Shown here: positions 27,095 through 35,892 of the stretch, piece after piece | Numbering within the stretch: position 1 is the stretch's first letter | Layout of the letters: every line of letters begins with the position of its first letter | DNA from: Tessaracoccus sp. | GTDB taxonomy: Bacteria > Actinomycetota > Actinomycetes > Propionibacteriales > Propionibacteriaceae | Assembly (NCBI RefSeq): GCF_016714275.1 | Contig: NZ_JADJNP010000002.1 | Span: 248,001-312,000, forward strand | Direction of reading: 5' to 3' | DNA length: 64,000 nucleotides | The notes under the pieces: model-generated | What the model was told of the DNA's origin: nothing | Database searches by the model: none | The model's input: the letters and a program-made list of their open reading frames with translations, nothing else | Program-made: the position numbers and the translations under genes

Positions 27095-28096
27095 TCAGGG
27101 ACGCGTCGCGGGCGGCTGAGTCTTCGCCGGGTCGCGCTCGACGATGTCGCCGAGGGCGTCGTCGATCCGGGCCATCAGCTCTGCGGGGATCGCCACGCCG
27201 CTCGCCTTCACATTCTCAGCGATCTGCTCGGGGCGGGAGGCGCCGATGATCGCCGCGGCCACGTTCGCGTTCTGCAGCACCCAGGCGACGGCCAGCTGCG
27301 CCATCGTGAGGCCCAGTTCGTCGGCGATGGGACGGAGGTTCTGAACGCGGGTGAGGACCTCGTCGGTCATGAACCGGCTGATGGTGCCCTGGCCGCCCTT
27401 GGTGTCCGTCGCGCGCGAGCCCTCCGGCACCGGCTGGCCCGGCACGTACTTGCCCGTGAGCACACCCTGCGCGATGGGCGACCACACGATCTGGGACACG
27501 CCCGCATCCTCGGAGGCCGGCACCACCTCGTCCTCGATGACTCGCCACAGCATCGAGTACTGCGGCTGGTTCGACACGAACGGGATCCGCAGCTCCTTGG
27601 CGAGCGCCGCCGCCGCGCGGATCTGGTCCGCCGTCCACTCGGACACGCCGATGTAGAGCGCCTTGCCCTGGTGCACGATGTCGGCGAACGCGGACATCGT
27701 CTCCTCGAGCGGCGTCTCGACGTCGTAGCGGTGCGCCTGGTAAAGGTCGACGTAGTCGGTGCCCAGCCGCCGCAGCGAGCCGTTGATGCCCTCCATGATG
27801 TGCTTGCGGGAGAGGCCGGCGTCGTTGGCGCCCCGCGGCCCGACCGGCCAGTACACCTTCGTGAAGATCTCCAGCGACTCGCGGCGCTCACCCTTCAGCG
27901 CGTCGCCCAACACCTCCTCGGCGACGGTGTTGGCGTACACGTCCGCGGTGTCGAACGAGGTGATACCCGCGTCGAGCGCCGCCCGCACGCAGGCTTTCGC
28001 GGCGTCGTTCTCGACCTGGGAGCCGTGGGTCAACCAGTTGCCGTAGGTGATTTCGGTGATCTTCAAACCGGAGTTGCCGAGGTAGCGATACTTCAT
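27095..28096 (-). CDS. Aldo/keto reductase (Kv-beta / AKR6-like)
   Basis: This 333-residue NADPH-dependent oxidoreductase starts MKYRYLGNSGLKITEITYGN. The catalytic residues lie in FDTADVYANTVAEEVLG (Asp, Tyr), FTKVYWPVG (Lys) and LYQAHRYDVETPLEETM (His). ALYIGVSEWTADQI, VSNQPQYSMLWR and the C-terminal AAIIGASRPEQIAENV (cofactor phosphate region) match the potassium-channel beta-subunit-like subgroup. ATG 28096 is chosen because it gives the conserved N-terminus; the longer open frame upstream runs over the divergent DUF1349 gene. The substrate is unknown, probably reactive aldehydes or ketones. Confidence 0.9.
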   Translation of the reverse strand: MKYRYLGNSGLKITEITYGNWLTHGSQVENDAAKACVRAALDAGITSFDTADVYANTVAEEVLGDALKGERRESLEIFTKVYWPVGPRGANDAGLSRKHIMEGINGSLRRLGTDYVDLYQAHRYDVETPLEETMSAFADIVHQGKALYIGVSEWTADQIRAAAALAKELRIPFVSNQPQYSMLWRVIEDEVVPASEDAGVSQIVWSPIAQGVLTGKYVPGQPVPEGSRATDTKGGQGTISRFMTDEVLTRVQNLRPIADELGLTMAQLAVAWVLQNANVAAAIIGASRPEQIAENVKASGVAIPAELMARIDDALGDIVERDPAKTQPPATRP

Positions 28097-28132
28097 GTCT
28101 CGGACCCTACTCCCACGCCATAGGCTGGCGGC

Positions 28133-28717
28133 ATGGAGAGCATGCTTCTGCCCTGGTCGGCCGGTGTCTGGACCAACCCGCCCCTTGCCGCCGAGGAGTC
28201 CCACGGCGACCTTCTCGTCACCTGCATCGAAGGCTCCGACGCCTGGCGCGTGACCAGTTACGGCTTCGTCCACGACACGGAGCACGCGCTCGTGGCACCG
28301 CTGGCGCGGGACACCGCGATGGAGGTCGTGTTCACGGCCGACTACGACCAGCAGTTCGATCAGGCCGGGGTGTTCGTCGTCGCCGCGCCCGACCGCTGGA
28401 TGAAGGCGGGCGTCGAGTTCGCCGACGGCCACCCGCAGCTGGGCGCCGTCGTGACAGGCCCATACTCCGACTGGTCCGTCTCCCCCGTCGACACGTGGCG
28501 AGGCAAGAAGGTCCGGGTGAGGGTCTCCCGCTCCGGCGACGCCCTCACCGTCAGGGCGGGCCTCGACGGGGAGCCGCTCGCCCTCGTCCGGGTCGCCCCC
28601 TTTCCGGAGGACGCCGACGCCCTCGCGGGACCGCTCGCCTGCGCGCCGACACGGGCCGGGCTGACGGTGACCTTCCACGAGTGGTCGACGTCGCAGGCCG
28701 ACGCCTCTCTGCACTAA
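28133..28717 (+). CDS. DUF1349 concanavalin-like protein
   Basis: This 194-residue soluble protein is of the DUF1349 family (jelly-roll fold like lectins and glucanases). WTNPPLAAEESHGDLLVTCI, the tract FDQAGVFVVAAPDRWMKAGVEF, then GPYSDWSVSPVD and VRVRVSRSGDALTVRAG are the family landmarks. It is similar to fungal/bacterial 'regulation of enolase' annotated proteins whose role is not established. No signal peptide. It is divergent from the aldo/keto reductase with a 36-bp gap, so the two promoters overlap, and 34 bp upstream of the M16 pair. Confidence 0.82.
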   Translation: MESMLLPWSAGVWTNPPLAAEESHGDLLVTCIEGSDAWRVTSYGFVHDTEHALVAPLARDTAMEVVFTADYDQQFDQAGVFVVAAPDRWMKAGVEFADGHPQLGAVVTGPYSDWSVSPVDTWRGKKVRVRVSRSGDALTVRAGLDGEPLALVRVAPFPEDADALAGPLACAPTRAGLTVTFHEWSTSQADASLH

Positions 28718-28751
28718 GGCTCGTTGCGGGTACCCAGTAGGGTCACTACCC

Positions 28752-30026
28752 ATGACGTCGGACCATCTGCGCTACGAACTGGCAAGCGCCACCCTTGACA
28801 ACGGACTGAGCGTCGTCGTCTCCCCCGATCCCGGCGCGCCCGGCGTCGCGGTGAACCTGTGGGTCGAGGTCGGCTCCGCCGACGAAGTCACGGGCAGGAC
28901 CGGGTTCGCCCACCTCTTCGAGCACCTGATGTTCCAGGGCTCCTCCCAGGTGGCCTCTGGCGAGCACATGGCCACCATCGAGTCCGTCGGAGGAACGGTC
29001 AACGCCACTACCTCCAACGACCGCACCAACTACTTCGAGACGGTGCCCCGAGGCGCCCTCGACCTCGCGCTGTGGCTCGAGGCTGACCGCTTCGCCAGCC
29101 TCGCCATCACACCCGAGAACTTCGAGGCCCAACGTCAGGTGGTCAAGGAGGAGAAGCGCCAGCGCTACGACAACCAGCCCTACGGCGACCTTCTCCAGCT
29201 CCTCACCGCCCAACACTTCACCCCCGACCACCCGTACGGACACCTGACGATCGGCTCCATGACCGACCTCGACGACGCCTCGCTGGACGACGTCGCCGGC
29301 TTCTTCGACGCCTGGTACCGGGCGAGCAACGTGCGGGTGGTGCTCTGCGGCCCGATCACTCCCGACGAGGGCCTCGCCTTGGCGGAACGGCACCTCGGCT
29401 CGCTGCCTCGCCTGGAGAAGCTCAACCGCATCTCCATGCCCGACGGCGGCCTCCTGACGCCCCAGACCACCGTCGTGCGGCGCTCCGTCCCACACAGCCT
29501 CGCCTACCTCTCCTGGGTGCTGCCGCCCGCCGCGCATCCGGATCACCCGGCACTGGCCCTCGCGCTCTCGGTGCTCGCCGATGGCACCTCCTCGCGTCTC
29601 CATCGCGCCCTTGTGCGCCGCGGCGACCTCGCGCATGAGGTACACGGCGCCACGCTCACCAATCGCTCGTCGTCATCCATCGTGACGATCCTCGGCCGCC
29701 CCGCGGAGACGGCAGGCGCCGACCGGCTCGCCGAGGCGATCCTCTCTGAGATCGATAACTTCCTCGCCGCCGGCCCCTCCGACGACGAGTTGGCGCGCGC
29801 CGCCGCGCAGTACGAGCGCGACTGGCTCTGGGAACTCGCCACGGTCGGCGGCCGCGCCGACGCCATCAACGAGGCGTGGCTCACATTCGGCTCGCCCGAT
29901 CACGTGAACACCCACCTCTCAGAGATCCTGGCCCTCACGCCCGACGACATCCGCTCGGTCGCCGCACGCTGGCTTGCCCCTGACGCCACCCATCAGCTCC
30001 ACTACCTCGCCGAGGATGCCCGATGA
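28752..30026 (+). CDS. M16 family zinc peptidase, catalytic subunit
   Basis: This 424-residue M16B (pitrilysin/processing peptidase-like) protein has the inverted zinc motif HLFEH (His54, Glu57, His58) in TGFAHLFEHLMFQG and a distal Glu after NATTSNDRTNYFETVP. It has the two-lobe layout, with a degenerate second half (SLAYLSWVLPPAAHPDHPAL). Such enzymes cleave short peptides inside a clam-shell chamber with a non-catalytic partner, which is the next gene. The stop overlaps the partner start as ATGA. No signal peptide. Confidence 0.92.
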   Translation: MTSDHLRYELASATLDNGLSVVVSPDPGAPGVAVNLWVEVGSADEVTGRTGFAHLFEHLMFQGSSQVASGEHMATIESVGGTVNATTSNDRTNYFETVPRGALDLALWLEADRFASLAITPENFEAQRQVVKEEKRQRYDNQPYGDLLQLLTAQHFTPDHPYGHLTIGSMTDLDDASLDDVAGFFDAWYRASNVRVVLCGPITPDEGLALAERHLGSLPRLEKLNRISMPDGGLLTPQTTVVRRSVPHSLAYLSWVLPPAAHPDHPALALALSVLADGTSSRLHRALVRRGDLAHEVHGATLTNRSSSSIVTILGRPAETAGADRLAEAILSEIDNFLAAGPSDDELARAAAQYERDWLWELATVGGRADAINEAWLTFGSPDHVNTHLSEILALTPDDIRSVAARWLAPDATHQLHYLAEDAR

Positions 30027-31345
30027 CCCGCCCCGCCGTGACCGCAGCCTCGCCCTGGACGTTCCCCACGCCGCAGATCCGCGCCCTCGACAACGGCGCC
30101 ACCGCATGGATTTTCCACCTGCCAGGGCAGCACATCGCCACCTTCGAGGTGCTGCTGCCGACCCCGCTCGAGATCGAGCCGCGCGCGGTGGAGGGCATCG
30201 CAACGGTCGCGCTGCACGCCGTCGACGAGGGCACCCGCTCCCATCCCGACGGGGCCATCGGCGAGTTGCTCGAGGCGCAGGGCGCCACGCTCCACGGCTC
30301 CGCCCGGTACCCGTACACCACGTTCGGCGGCCAGGCCCCCGTCGGCAGGCTGGGCAGGGTGCTCCCGCTGTTCGTCGAGACGCTCAGCGAGCCCGCCTAC
30401 GCGCCGCGTGACGTCGCGCACCATGTCGAGGCGCAGCTCGCCGGCCACGCGTCCCGGCTTGCCTCCCCCGGCGCCGCGAACAAGCTGGCTTTCCGTCAGG
30501 CGCTGTACGGCGCGGACCACCGCGACGGCCGGCCCGGCGCAGGCGTCCCCGTGACGCTGAACGCCATCACCCCCGACGACGCCCGCGCCTGGCACGATGC
30601 CACGTGGCTACCCGACGGTGCCACTTTCCTCCTTGCCGGCGACCTCCCCGCGGACCTCGACCTCGACGCCCTCCTGGCGTGGCAAGGAGCGCCGCGGGAG
30701 CTCACGCCGTCGGACACGCCCGCGACGCAGCCGCCGTGCGTCGTCGTGGTCGACCATCCGGGGGCCGTGCAGGCGACGGTGACGATCGGCACGCGCGCAC
30801 CCAGCCGCCGCCACCCGGACTGGCCGGCCCTGCGGGTCGCGGGACACGCCATCGTCGGTGCCTTCGCCAGCCGACTCAACCTCGAACTGCGCGAACGGCT
30901 CGGCTACACCTACGGCATCGGCGGCGGGTTCGCGCCGGGAGTCGACGAGGGTCTGTTCAGCATCGCGGGAAGCGTCCGAACGGAGGTGGCCGGCGACGCC
31001 ATCGCCCGCCTGCTCGACGGCCTCTCGCTCGCCGAGCCCTTCACCGAGGAGGAGGCAGACGACGCGCGCCGCTACCTCGTCTCGGTGGCCCCGCTCGCGA
31101 ATGAGACCTCCGCGGACATCGTCGGCCAGGCGACGGCACTCGCCGCGGCCGGGCTCGACCCCTCGTATCTCCGGCACCACTTCGCCCAGCTCGCGGAGAC
31201 GACGCCCGCGGAGGCCACCTCCGCCTTCCGCCGCCACGTGACGGCCGACGCGCTGACGATCGCGGTCACCGGGCGCGCCGAGGACCTCGTCCCCGCGCTC
31301 ACCGGGATCGGGCTGGCTCCCGAGGTCGTCGACCTCGGGAGCTGA
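30023..31345 (+). CDS. M16 family peptidase, non-catalytic partner subunit
   Basis: This 440-residue M16-fold protein lacks the HxxEH zinc motif; the matching region reads VEGIATVALHAVDEGTRSH. It keeps the C-terminal M16 signature RLNLELRERLGYTYGIGGGF (the R/Y pair that contacts substrate). The ATGA overlap with the catalytic subunit indicates a heterodimer, as with other two-gene M16B systems. Substrates are unknown. The last codons overlap a perfect palindrome that probably ends transcription. Confidence 0.88.
   Translation: MTRPAVTAASPWTFPTPQIRALDNGATAWIFHLPGQHIATFEVLLPTPLEIEPRAVEGIATVALHAVDEGTRSHPDGAIGELLEAQGATLHGSARYPYTTFGGQAPVGRLGRVLPLFVETLSEPAYAPRDVAHHVEAQLAGHASRLASPGAANKLAFRQALYGADHRDGRPGAGVPVTLNAITPDDARAWHDATWLPDGATFLLAGDLPADLDLDALLAWQGAPRELTPSDTPATQPPCVVVVDHPGAVQATVTIGTRAPSRRHPDWPALRVAGHAIVGAFASRLNLELRERLGYTYGIGGGFAPGVDEGLFSIAGSVRTEVAGDAIARLLDGLSLAEPFTEEEADDARRYLVSVAPLANETSADIVGQATALAAAGLDPSYLRHHFAQLAETTPAEATSAFRRHVTADALTIAVTGRAEDLVPALTGIGLAPEVVDLGS
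31318..31340. terminator. Bidirectional terminator palindrome at convergent gene ends
   Basis: Perfect 10-bp arms TCCCGAGGTC / GACCTCGGGA with a GTC loop. It overlaps the last codons of the M16 partner gene, 9 bp before the stop codon end of the UPF0182 gene on the other strand. Confidence 0.6.
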
Positions 31346-31348
31346 GGC

Positions 31349-34231
31349 TCACCCCTCGTCGAGCACCTTCGCGGCCTCGAGCACCTTCTGCTCGGCGGCC
31401 TTCATCTTGGCCTGGTAGGCGCCGAGGTCGCCGGCCTTCAACGCCTCATCAGCCTCGGTGAACAGCTTCTCCATCTCGCCGATCAGGGCGCTGACTCTCT
31501 CCTTGGCATCTACCGGTGTCTCCGGCTCCTCGGGATCGACGGGGGTAGGCTCGACGCCGCCACCTGGGGAGGTACCCTCGCCGGTCTCGGCTCCCGCGTC
31601 GCCCTCGAACACCTTGTCCAGCGCCTCCTGGAGCGTCTCACCGATGCCGAGGTGCTCGCCGAACCGCACCACCACGAAACGCAGCGCCGGGTAGGAGCCC
31701 GTCGTCGCCGTCGTCTGCGTGTAGATCGGCTGCACGTACATGAGGCCGCCGCCGAGCGGCAGCGTCAACAGGTTGCCGAAGATCGCCGACGCGCTCGCGC
31801 CCTGCCGGTTGAACGGCAGTAGCTTCTCCGCGACGACGGGGTTGGTCGAGATGAAGTTGGCCGTCTGGCCCGGGCCGGCAATCTGCTCCCTGTCAGACAG
31901 CTTCAAGACGCGCATCTGGCCGTAGTCCTTGCCGGTGGCGTCGGCGTTCACCGCCATGTAGACGCTGAGGTTCTCGCGCCCCTTCGGCACGAAAACCGTC
32001 GTGTTGGCGAAGTGCGGCGACTCGTCTCCTGGCCAGCGGATCGTCAGGAAGTACGGGGGCTCCTTGCGCTTCTCCTGTCCCTCCCGCACGACGGGGTCGT
32101 TGGGGACCTGCCAGATATCACTCTGCGAGTACCAGGTGCGCGCATTGGTGGTGTGGTAACGGCCGAGGACCTCGCGCTGCCCCTTGAACAGGTCTTGCGG
32201 GTAGCGCAGGTGCTCGAGCAACGCCTTGGGGATCTGCGACTTGGGGGTGACCACCCCGGGGTAGGTCTTCTCCCAGGTCTTCAGGATCGGGTCCTTCTCG
32301 TCCCATTCGTACAGCTCGACGGTGCCGTCGTAGGCGTCGACGACGGCCTTCACCGAGTTGCGCACGTAGTTGACGCGCTGGCCCGCGAGCAGCTGGTCCG
32401 CGGAGGTGCGGGAGTCCGAGATGGCCTGCGTCCAGTCGAGCCGGTTCGAGTTCGGGTAGTCCGCGCTGGTGGTGTAGGCGTCGATGATCCACACGATCCG
32501 TCCGTCGACCACGCTGGGATACGGGTCGGAGTCGAGCGTCAGCCACGGCGCGGCCTGACGGACACGCTCCATGGGAACGCGGTCGTGCATCAGCCGCGAC
32601 TCTGCGTTCACGCGGTCGGACAGCATCAGGTTGATGTCGCCGAACCGCACGGCGAACGCCGCCCTCGTGAACAGGTTTCCGATCGGGACGCCGCCCTTGC
32701 CCTCGTAGGTGTAGAGCGACTCGGTGCGGCCCTCACCGCCCGACGGCGTGTCGAGCTCAACCGGCGCGCTCTCCTTCGGTGCGCCGACGACGACGTAGTA
32801 GTCGGTGCGTTCGCCGAAGTAGATCCGCGGCTGGTGCTCCGGCAGCTTGCCGACCGTCGGGATACCTCCGGAAAAGAAGACCGGCTCGCCCGTCGACTGG
32901 CGCTGGTTTCCGAAGGCGGCGACCATGCCGTAGCCATGCGTGTAGACCGTGCGGCGGTTGTTCCAGGTGTCGCCAGACTCCACGGAGTTCAGGTCGAGCT
33001 CGCGCACCGCGACCACCGAGTCGGTGGGGCGGCCGTCGATGACGTACCGGTCGACGTCCAGCGTCTTCGGGAAGATGTAGTAGCCACGCACCTGCTGCAG
33101 TTGCTCGAACGTCCGGGGCACGATCGCCGGATCGATCAGGCGGATGGCGGGCAGGGCCTCGGCGTCGGCGCGCAGCTGCCCCGCCGCCGCCGTCGTCGTC
33201 ACGTCGTAGTCCTTGACCTCCACTTCGTCGATCCCGAAGGCGAACCTCGTCGCGGTGATGTTGTTCGCGATGAACGGGTCCTCCTTGTCTGCCTCGTTGG
33301 GGTCGATGATGAGGTTCTGGATCGCCCACGGGTAGACCATCGTGAGCAGCAGGCCGGAGACGACGACGAGCGCGATCGCCGCACCGGGAACGCTCCAACG
33401 GAGCCGCCACGCGTTGGCGAAGCAGGCGATGGCCGCGATGACGCAGATGGATGCGACGATCAAGGCGACGGGCATGCGTGACTCGAAATCGGTGGCGCCG
33501 ACGCCGGTGAAGAGCTTGTTGTCGGTGACGGCAAGGGCCAACCGGTTCAGGAGGGCGCTGGCCGCGAAAAGCAGCATGACGATGCCGAGCATGATCGAGA
33601 GGTGACGCTGTGCCCCCACCCCCGCGGGTGCATTCCCGACCCCCCGCAGCGCAGCCGCGTTGAGCGCGCCGGTCATGAAGTGCACAGCGAGCGCCGCGAG
33701 CGTCGCCGCGATCACGGCGAACATCACATACCCGAGCACGAACTGCGCCCACGGCAGAGTGAACACGTAGAAGCTCGCGTCGAGGCCGAAGTACGGATCG
33801 GTCTGCCCGAACGGTGTCCGGTGCCACCAGGCGAGGAACATGTCGGCCATGCTGAGCGCGGAGAGGCCGCCGAGGAGTCCGAGCAGCCCGGAGGGAAGCG
33901 CCATCAGCAGCCGCGACCTGTCGTCGAGCACGTCACGCAGCTGGACGAGGAACTCGGAGTCGAGGTTGGCGCGGCGTACCGGCGGGCGTAGCCGGTAGGC
34001 CACAACCATGCTGAAGAACAGCACCACGAACATGAAGGCGCCGAAGACAAGCAGCAGGCCGATCTGCGCGGCGAGCCTCGTCGTGAACACGGTCTGGAAG
34101 TCGATGCTGCGGAACCACAGGTAGTCCGTGGCGACCCGCGAGCCGATCACCACCACGAGCGCCAGCACGCCAAGGACGAGTACGGTCCACAGCAGGGCCC
34201 CTCTTCGGGGCTCTACCTCTTGCTGGGTCAT
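31349..34231 (-). CDS. UPF0182 family large membrane protein
   Basis: This 960-residue protein is of the actinobacterial UPF0182 family. The N-terminal third has about seven hydrophobic helices (for example LLWTVLVLGVLALVVVIGSR and IGLLLVFGAFMFVVLFFSMV). A large extracytoplasmic domain follows, with family blocks NIRLL-like ALPAIRLIDPAIVPRTFEQL, YGMVAAFGNQ, RIYFGERTDYYVVVGAP and VNYVRNSVKAVVDAYDGTV. The C-terminus is acidic and low in complexity (about 885-930, Glu/Pro/Thr), ending in a short coiled helix. Function unknown. It is third in a tight operon with the PDZ-S16 protease and the PPA1309-like gene (ATGA overlap at its start), an arrangement conserved in actinobacteria. Confidence 0.93.
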   Translation of the reverse strand: MTQQEVEPRRGALLWTVLVLGVLALVVVIGSRVATDYLWFRSIDFQTVFTTRLAAQIGLLLVFGAFMFVVLFFSMVVAYRLRPPVRRANLDSEFLVQLRDVLDDRSRLLMALPSGLLGLLGGLSALSMADMFLAWWHRTPFGQTDPYFGLDASFYVFTLPWAQFVLGYVMFAVIAATLAALAVHFMTGALNAAALRGVGNAPAGVGAQRHLSIMLGIVMLLFAASALLNRLALAVTDNKLFTGVGATDFESRMPVALIVASICVIAAIACFANAWRLRWSVPGAAIALVVVSGLLLTMVYPWAIQNLIIDPNEADKEDPFIANNITATRFAFGIDEVEVKDYDVTTTAAAGQLRADAEALPAIRLIDPAIVPRTFEQLQQVRGYYIFPKTLDVDRYVIDGRPTDSVVAVRELDLNSVESGDTWNNRRTVYTHGYGMVAAFGNQRQSTGEPVFFSGGIPTVGKLPEHQPRIYFGERTDYYVVVGAPKESAPVELDTPSGGEGRTESLYTYEGKGGVPIGNLFTRAAFAVRFGDINLMLSDRVNAESRLMHDRVPMERVRQAAPWLTLDSDPYPSVVDGRIVWIIDAYTTSADYPNSNRLDWTQAISDSRTSADQLLAGQRVNYVRNSVKAVVDAYDGTVELYEWDEKDPILKTWEKTYPGVVTPKSQIPKALLEHLRYPQDLFKGQREVLGRYHTTNARTWYSQSDIWQVPNDPVVREGQEKRKEPPYFLTIRWPGDESPHFANTTVFVPKGRENLSVYMAVNADATGKDYGQMRVLKLSDREQIAGPGQTANFISTNPVVAEKLLPFNRQGASASAIFGNLLTLPLGGGLMYVQPIYTQTTATTGSYPALRFVVVRFGEHLGIGETLQEALDKVFEGDAGAETGEGTSPGGGVEPTPVDPEEPETPVDAKERVSALIGEMEKLFTEADEALKAGDLGAYQAKMKAAEQKVLEAAKVLDEG

Positions 34232-34746
34232 GATTCCTCCTCGCGGAACGTGGCTAGCAGCGCCTCGGCAAGTCCGGGAACAAGGTCCTCGGCGCCGAGC
34301 AGGTCATCGGGGGCGGTGACGACGCGAGCCAGGCCGTGGCGGGCGCCGTCGCGGAGCACTCCGACGACGACGCGCACGTCGCTACGCTGAGGGTGTTTCG
34401 CGACGAACTCCGCCGCGTCGTCGGGGTCGGCGGGCAGATCGGTCTCGTACGCCGTCGGCAGGAATGCGCGCTCCAACGCGATCGCGCAGCCGTCGACGGT
34501 GTCGGGCCAGAAGATGCCGCCCAAGCGTTCGAAGAGGTCGCCGGTGGCGTGGAACTCGTCCTGCTCGATCGCCGTCAAGGCATCGACGGCCGACTCCGGC
34601 ACGCGGCCGCGCAACTGCGGCTCGACCTCAAGCAGCGTGCCGGTCGTCACGAGCGCGAACAGTCGCGCCGGTTGGTCCCAACCCGCCGACGAGACGTGCC
34701 GCTCGATGTCCATCAAGCAGGCGATGAGGGGAGTCTTGTCAGCCAC
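34228..34746 (-). CDS. PPA1309-like conserved actinobacterial protein
   Basis: This 172-residue cytosolic protein starts with GTG at 34746 (VADKTPLIACLMDIERHVSS), chosen because GGAGGTG lies about 7 bp upstream and the frame before it is antisense-like. It continues GWDQPARLFALVTTGTLL, WPDTVDGCAIALERAFLP and RVVVGVLRDGARHGLARVV. It matches my memory of the uncharacterised PPA1309 family found beside the PDZ-S16 protease and UPF0182 genes in Propionibacteriaceae and other actinobacteria. The start overlaps the protease stop and the end overlaps the UPF0182 start, so the three are translationally coupled. Confidence 0.75.
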   Translation of the reverse strand: MADKTPLIACLMDIERHVSSAGWDQPARLFALVTTGTLLEVEPQLRGRVPESAVDALTAIEQDEFHATGDLFERLGGIFWPDTVDGCAIALERAFLPTAYETDLPADPDDAAEFVAKHPQRSDVRVVVGVLRDGARHGLARVVTAPDDLLGAEDLVPGLAEALLATFREEES

Positions 34747-35782
34747 AGGTGGGCACCTCCGCGAGATTTCCTTCGTTGATGAGTTGGAGCGCCGAGATCG
34801 CGTCCTTGAGCGTCGAGACCTTAACGATCGTGAGGTCCGCGTCGATCTCGCCGATGTCGGCGCAGTTGCCCTCTGGAGCGAGGAAGACCTGGGCCCCGTC
34901 GCGCTCAGCACCGCGGATCTTCTCCCTGATGGCGCCGATCCGGCCGACCACGCCGGTGGGATTGATCGTTCCCGTGCCTGCGACCACGCGGTCCTGAGTG
35001 AGCGCACCCTCGGTGATCCGGTCGTAGAGACCCAGCGCGAAGATCAGACCGGCGCTGGGCCCGGTCACGCCGGCGTCGATGTTGAAGGCGACGATGGGGT
35101 CGAAGCGGAAGCCGACCTCAAGGTTGATGCCGACGACCGGCTGGCTCGAACGGGTGTTGCTGGAGACGGTGCTGACGCTGACCCGCAGCTGCTTTCCGTC
35201 ACGCAACACGCTGAACACGACCGGGTCGCCGACGGCGTGCGTGGAGATCTGGGCGCCGATCTCCTCGATCTTGGTGACGGGCTGGCCGTCGACGGCTGTG
35301 ATCAGGTCACCGGGCTGCAGCTTGTCGGCGCTGGGTCCGGACAGCACGACGGACTGCACGAGGGGAAGTTCGGTGACCTTCACGCCCCCGGCACGCAGCG
35401 CCGCGACCGTCGCGTTGTTGCGCGAGGAGTCCATCATCGCGACAGCCTCGCTCTCGACCTGACCCGACGACTTGCCCGGCGGGTAGATGACCTCGCGCGG
35501 CATCGCGTCGGAGGTCGGGTCCAGGTAGACGAAGATCGCCTCGGGAAGACTCAGCGTGGCGTCGACGCTCGTCGTGGACACCGTCGTCATCAAAAGGCGC
35601 CCGTTGGTCTCGTAGGTCGGCAGGCCGGTCACGTCGATGACGGGTCCTTTATCGGTCGCGCCCAGGACGTCGATCGTCTGACCGGGCCGCCACGCGACGT
35701 ACGGAACTGGAAGCAGGACCAGGAGCGCGGCCAGCGCCGCGAAAAGCAGCGAAGACACGATGGCCAGCGCGTTGCGTGACAC
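34739..35782 (-). CDS. Membrane-anchored PDZ-S16 (Lon-like, YlbL-type) serine protease
   Basis: This 347-residue protein has one N-terminal membrane helix (about 5-28), a PDZ domain (about 140-215, VVLSGPSADKLQPGDLITAV) and a Lon-type proteolytic domain with the catalytic Ser in AGVTGPSAGLIFALGLYDRI (about 245) and the catalytic Lys in RIGAIREKIRGAERDGA (about 287). It lacks the ATPase part, as in B. subtilis YlbL. Orientation puts the PDZ and protease outside. It heads the PPA1309-like/UPF0182 operon. Its promoter must lie in the 110-bp divergent gap shared with the metalloprotease gene. Confidence 0.92.
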   Translation of the reverse strand: MSRNALAIVSSLLFAALAALLVLLPVPYVAWRPGQTIDVLGATDKGPVIDVTGLPTYETNGRLLMTTVSTTSVDATLSLPEAIFVYLDPTSDAMPREVIYPPGKSSGQVESEAVAMMDSSRNNATVAALRAGGVKVTELPLVQSVVLSGPSADKLQPGDLITAVDGQPVTKIEEIGAQISTHAVGDPVVFSVLRDGKQLRVSVSTVSSNTRSSQPVVGINLEVGFRFDPIVAFNIDAGVTGPSAGLIFALGLYDRITEGALTQDRVVAGTGTINPTGVVGRIGAIREKIRGAERDGAQVFLAPEGNCADIGEIDADLTIVKVSTLKDAISALQLINEGNLAEVPTCG

Positions 35783-35892
35783 TACCCCTCCCTCTCCTGC
35801 GGTGATGTGAAGGAAACCCTAGCAAGCGCACAAAGGATGGGGTTCGCCCGGGCTTGCCCGGTAGGCAAGAATGGGCACCGAAGGAGGGACCG

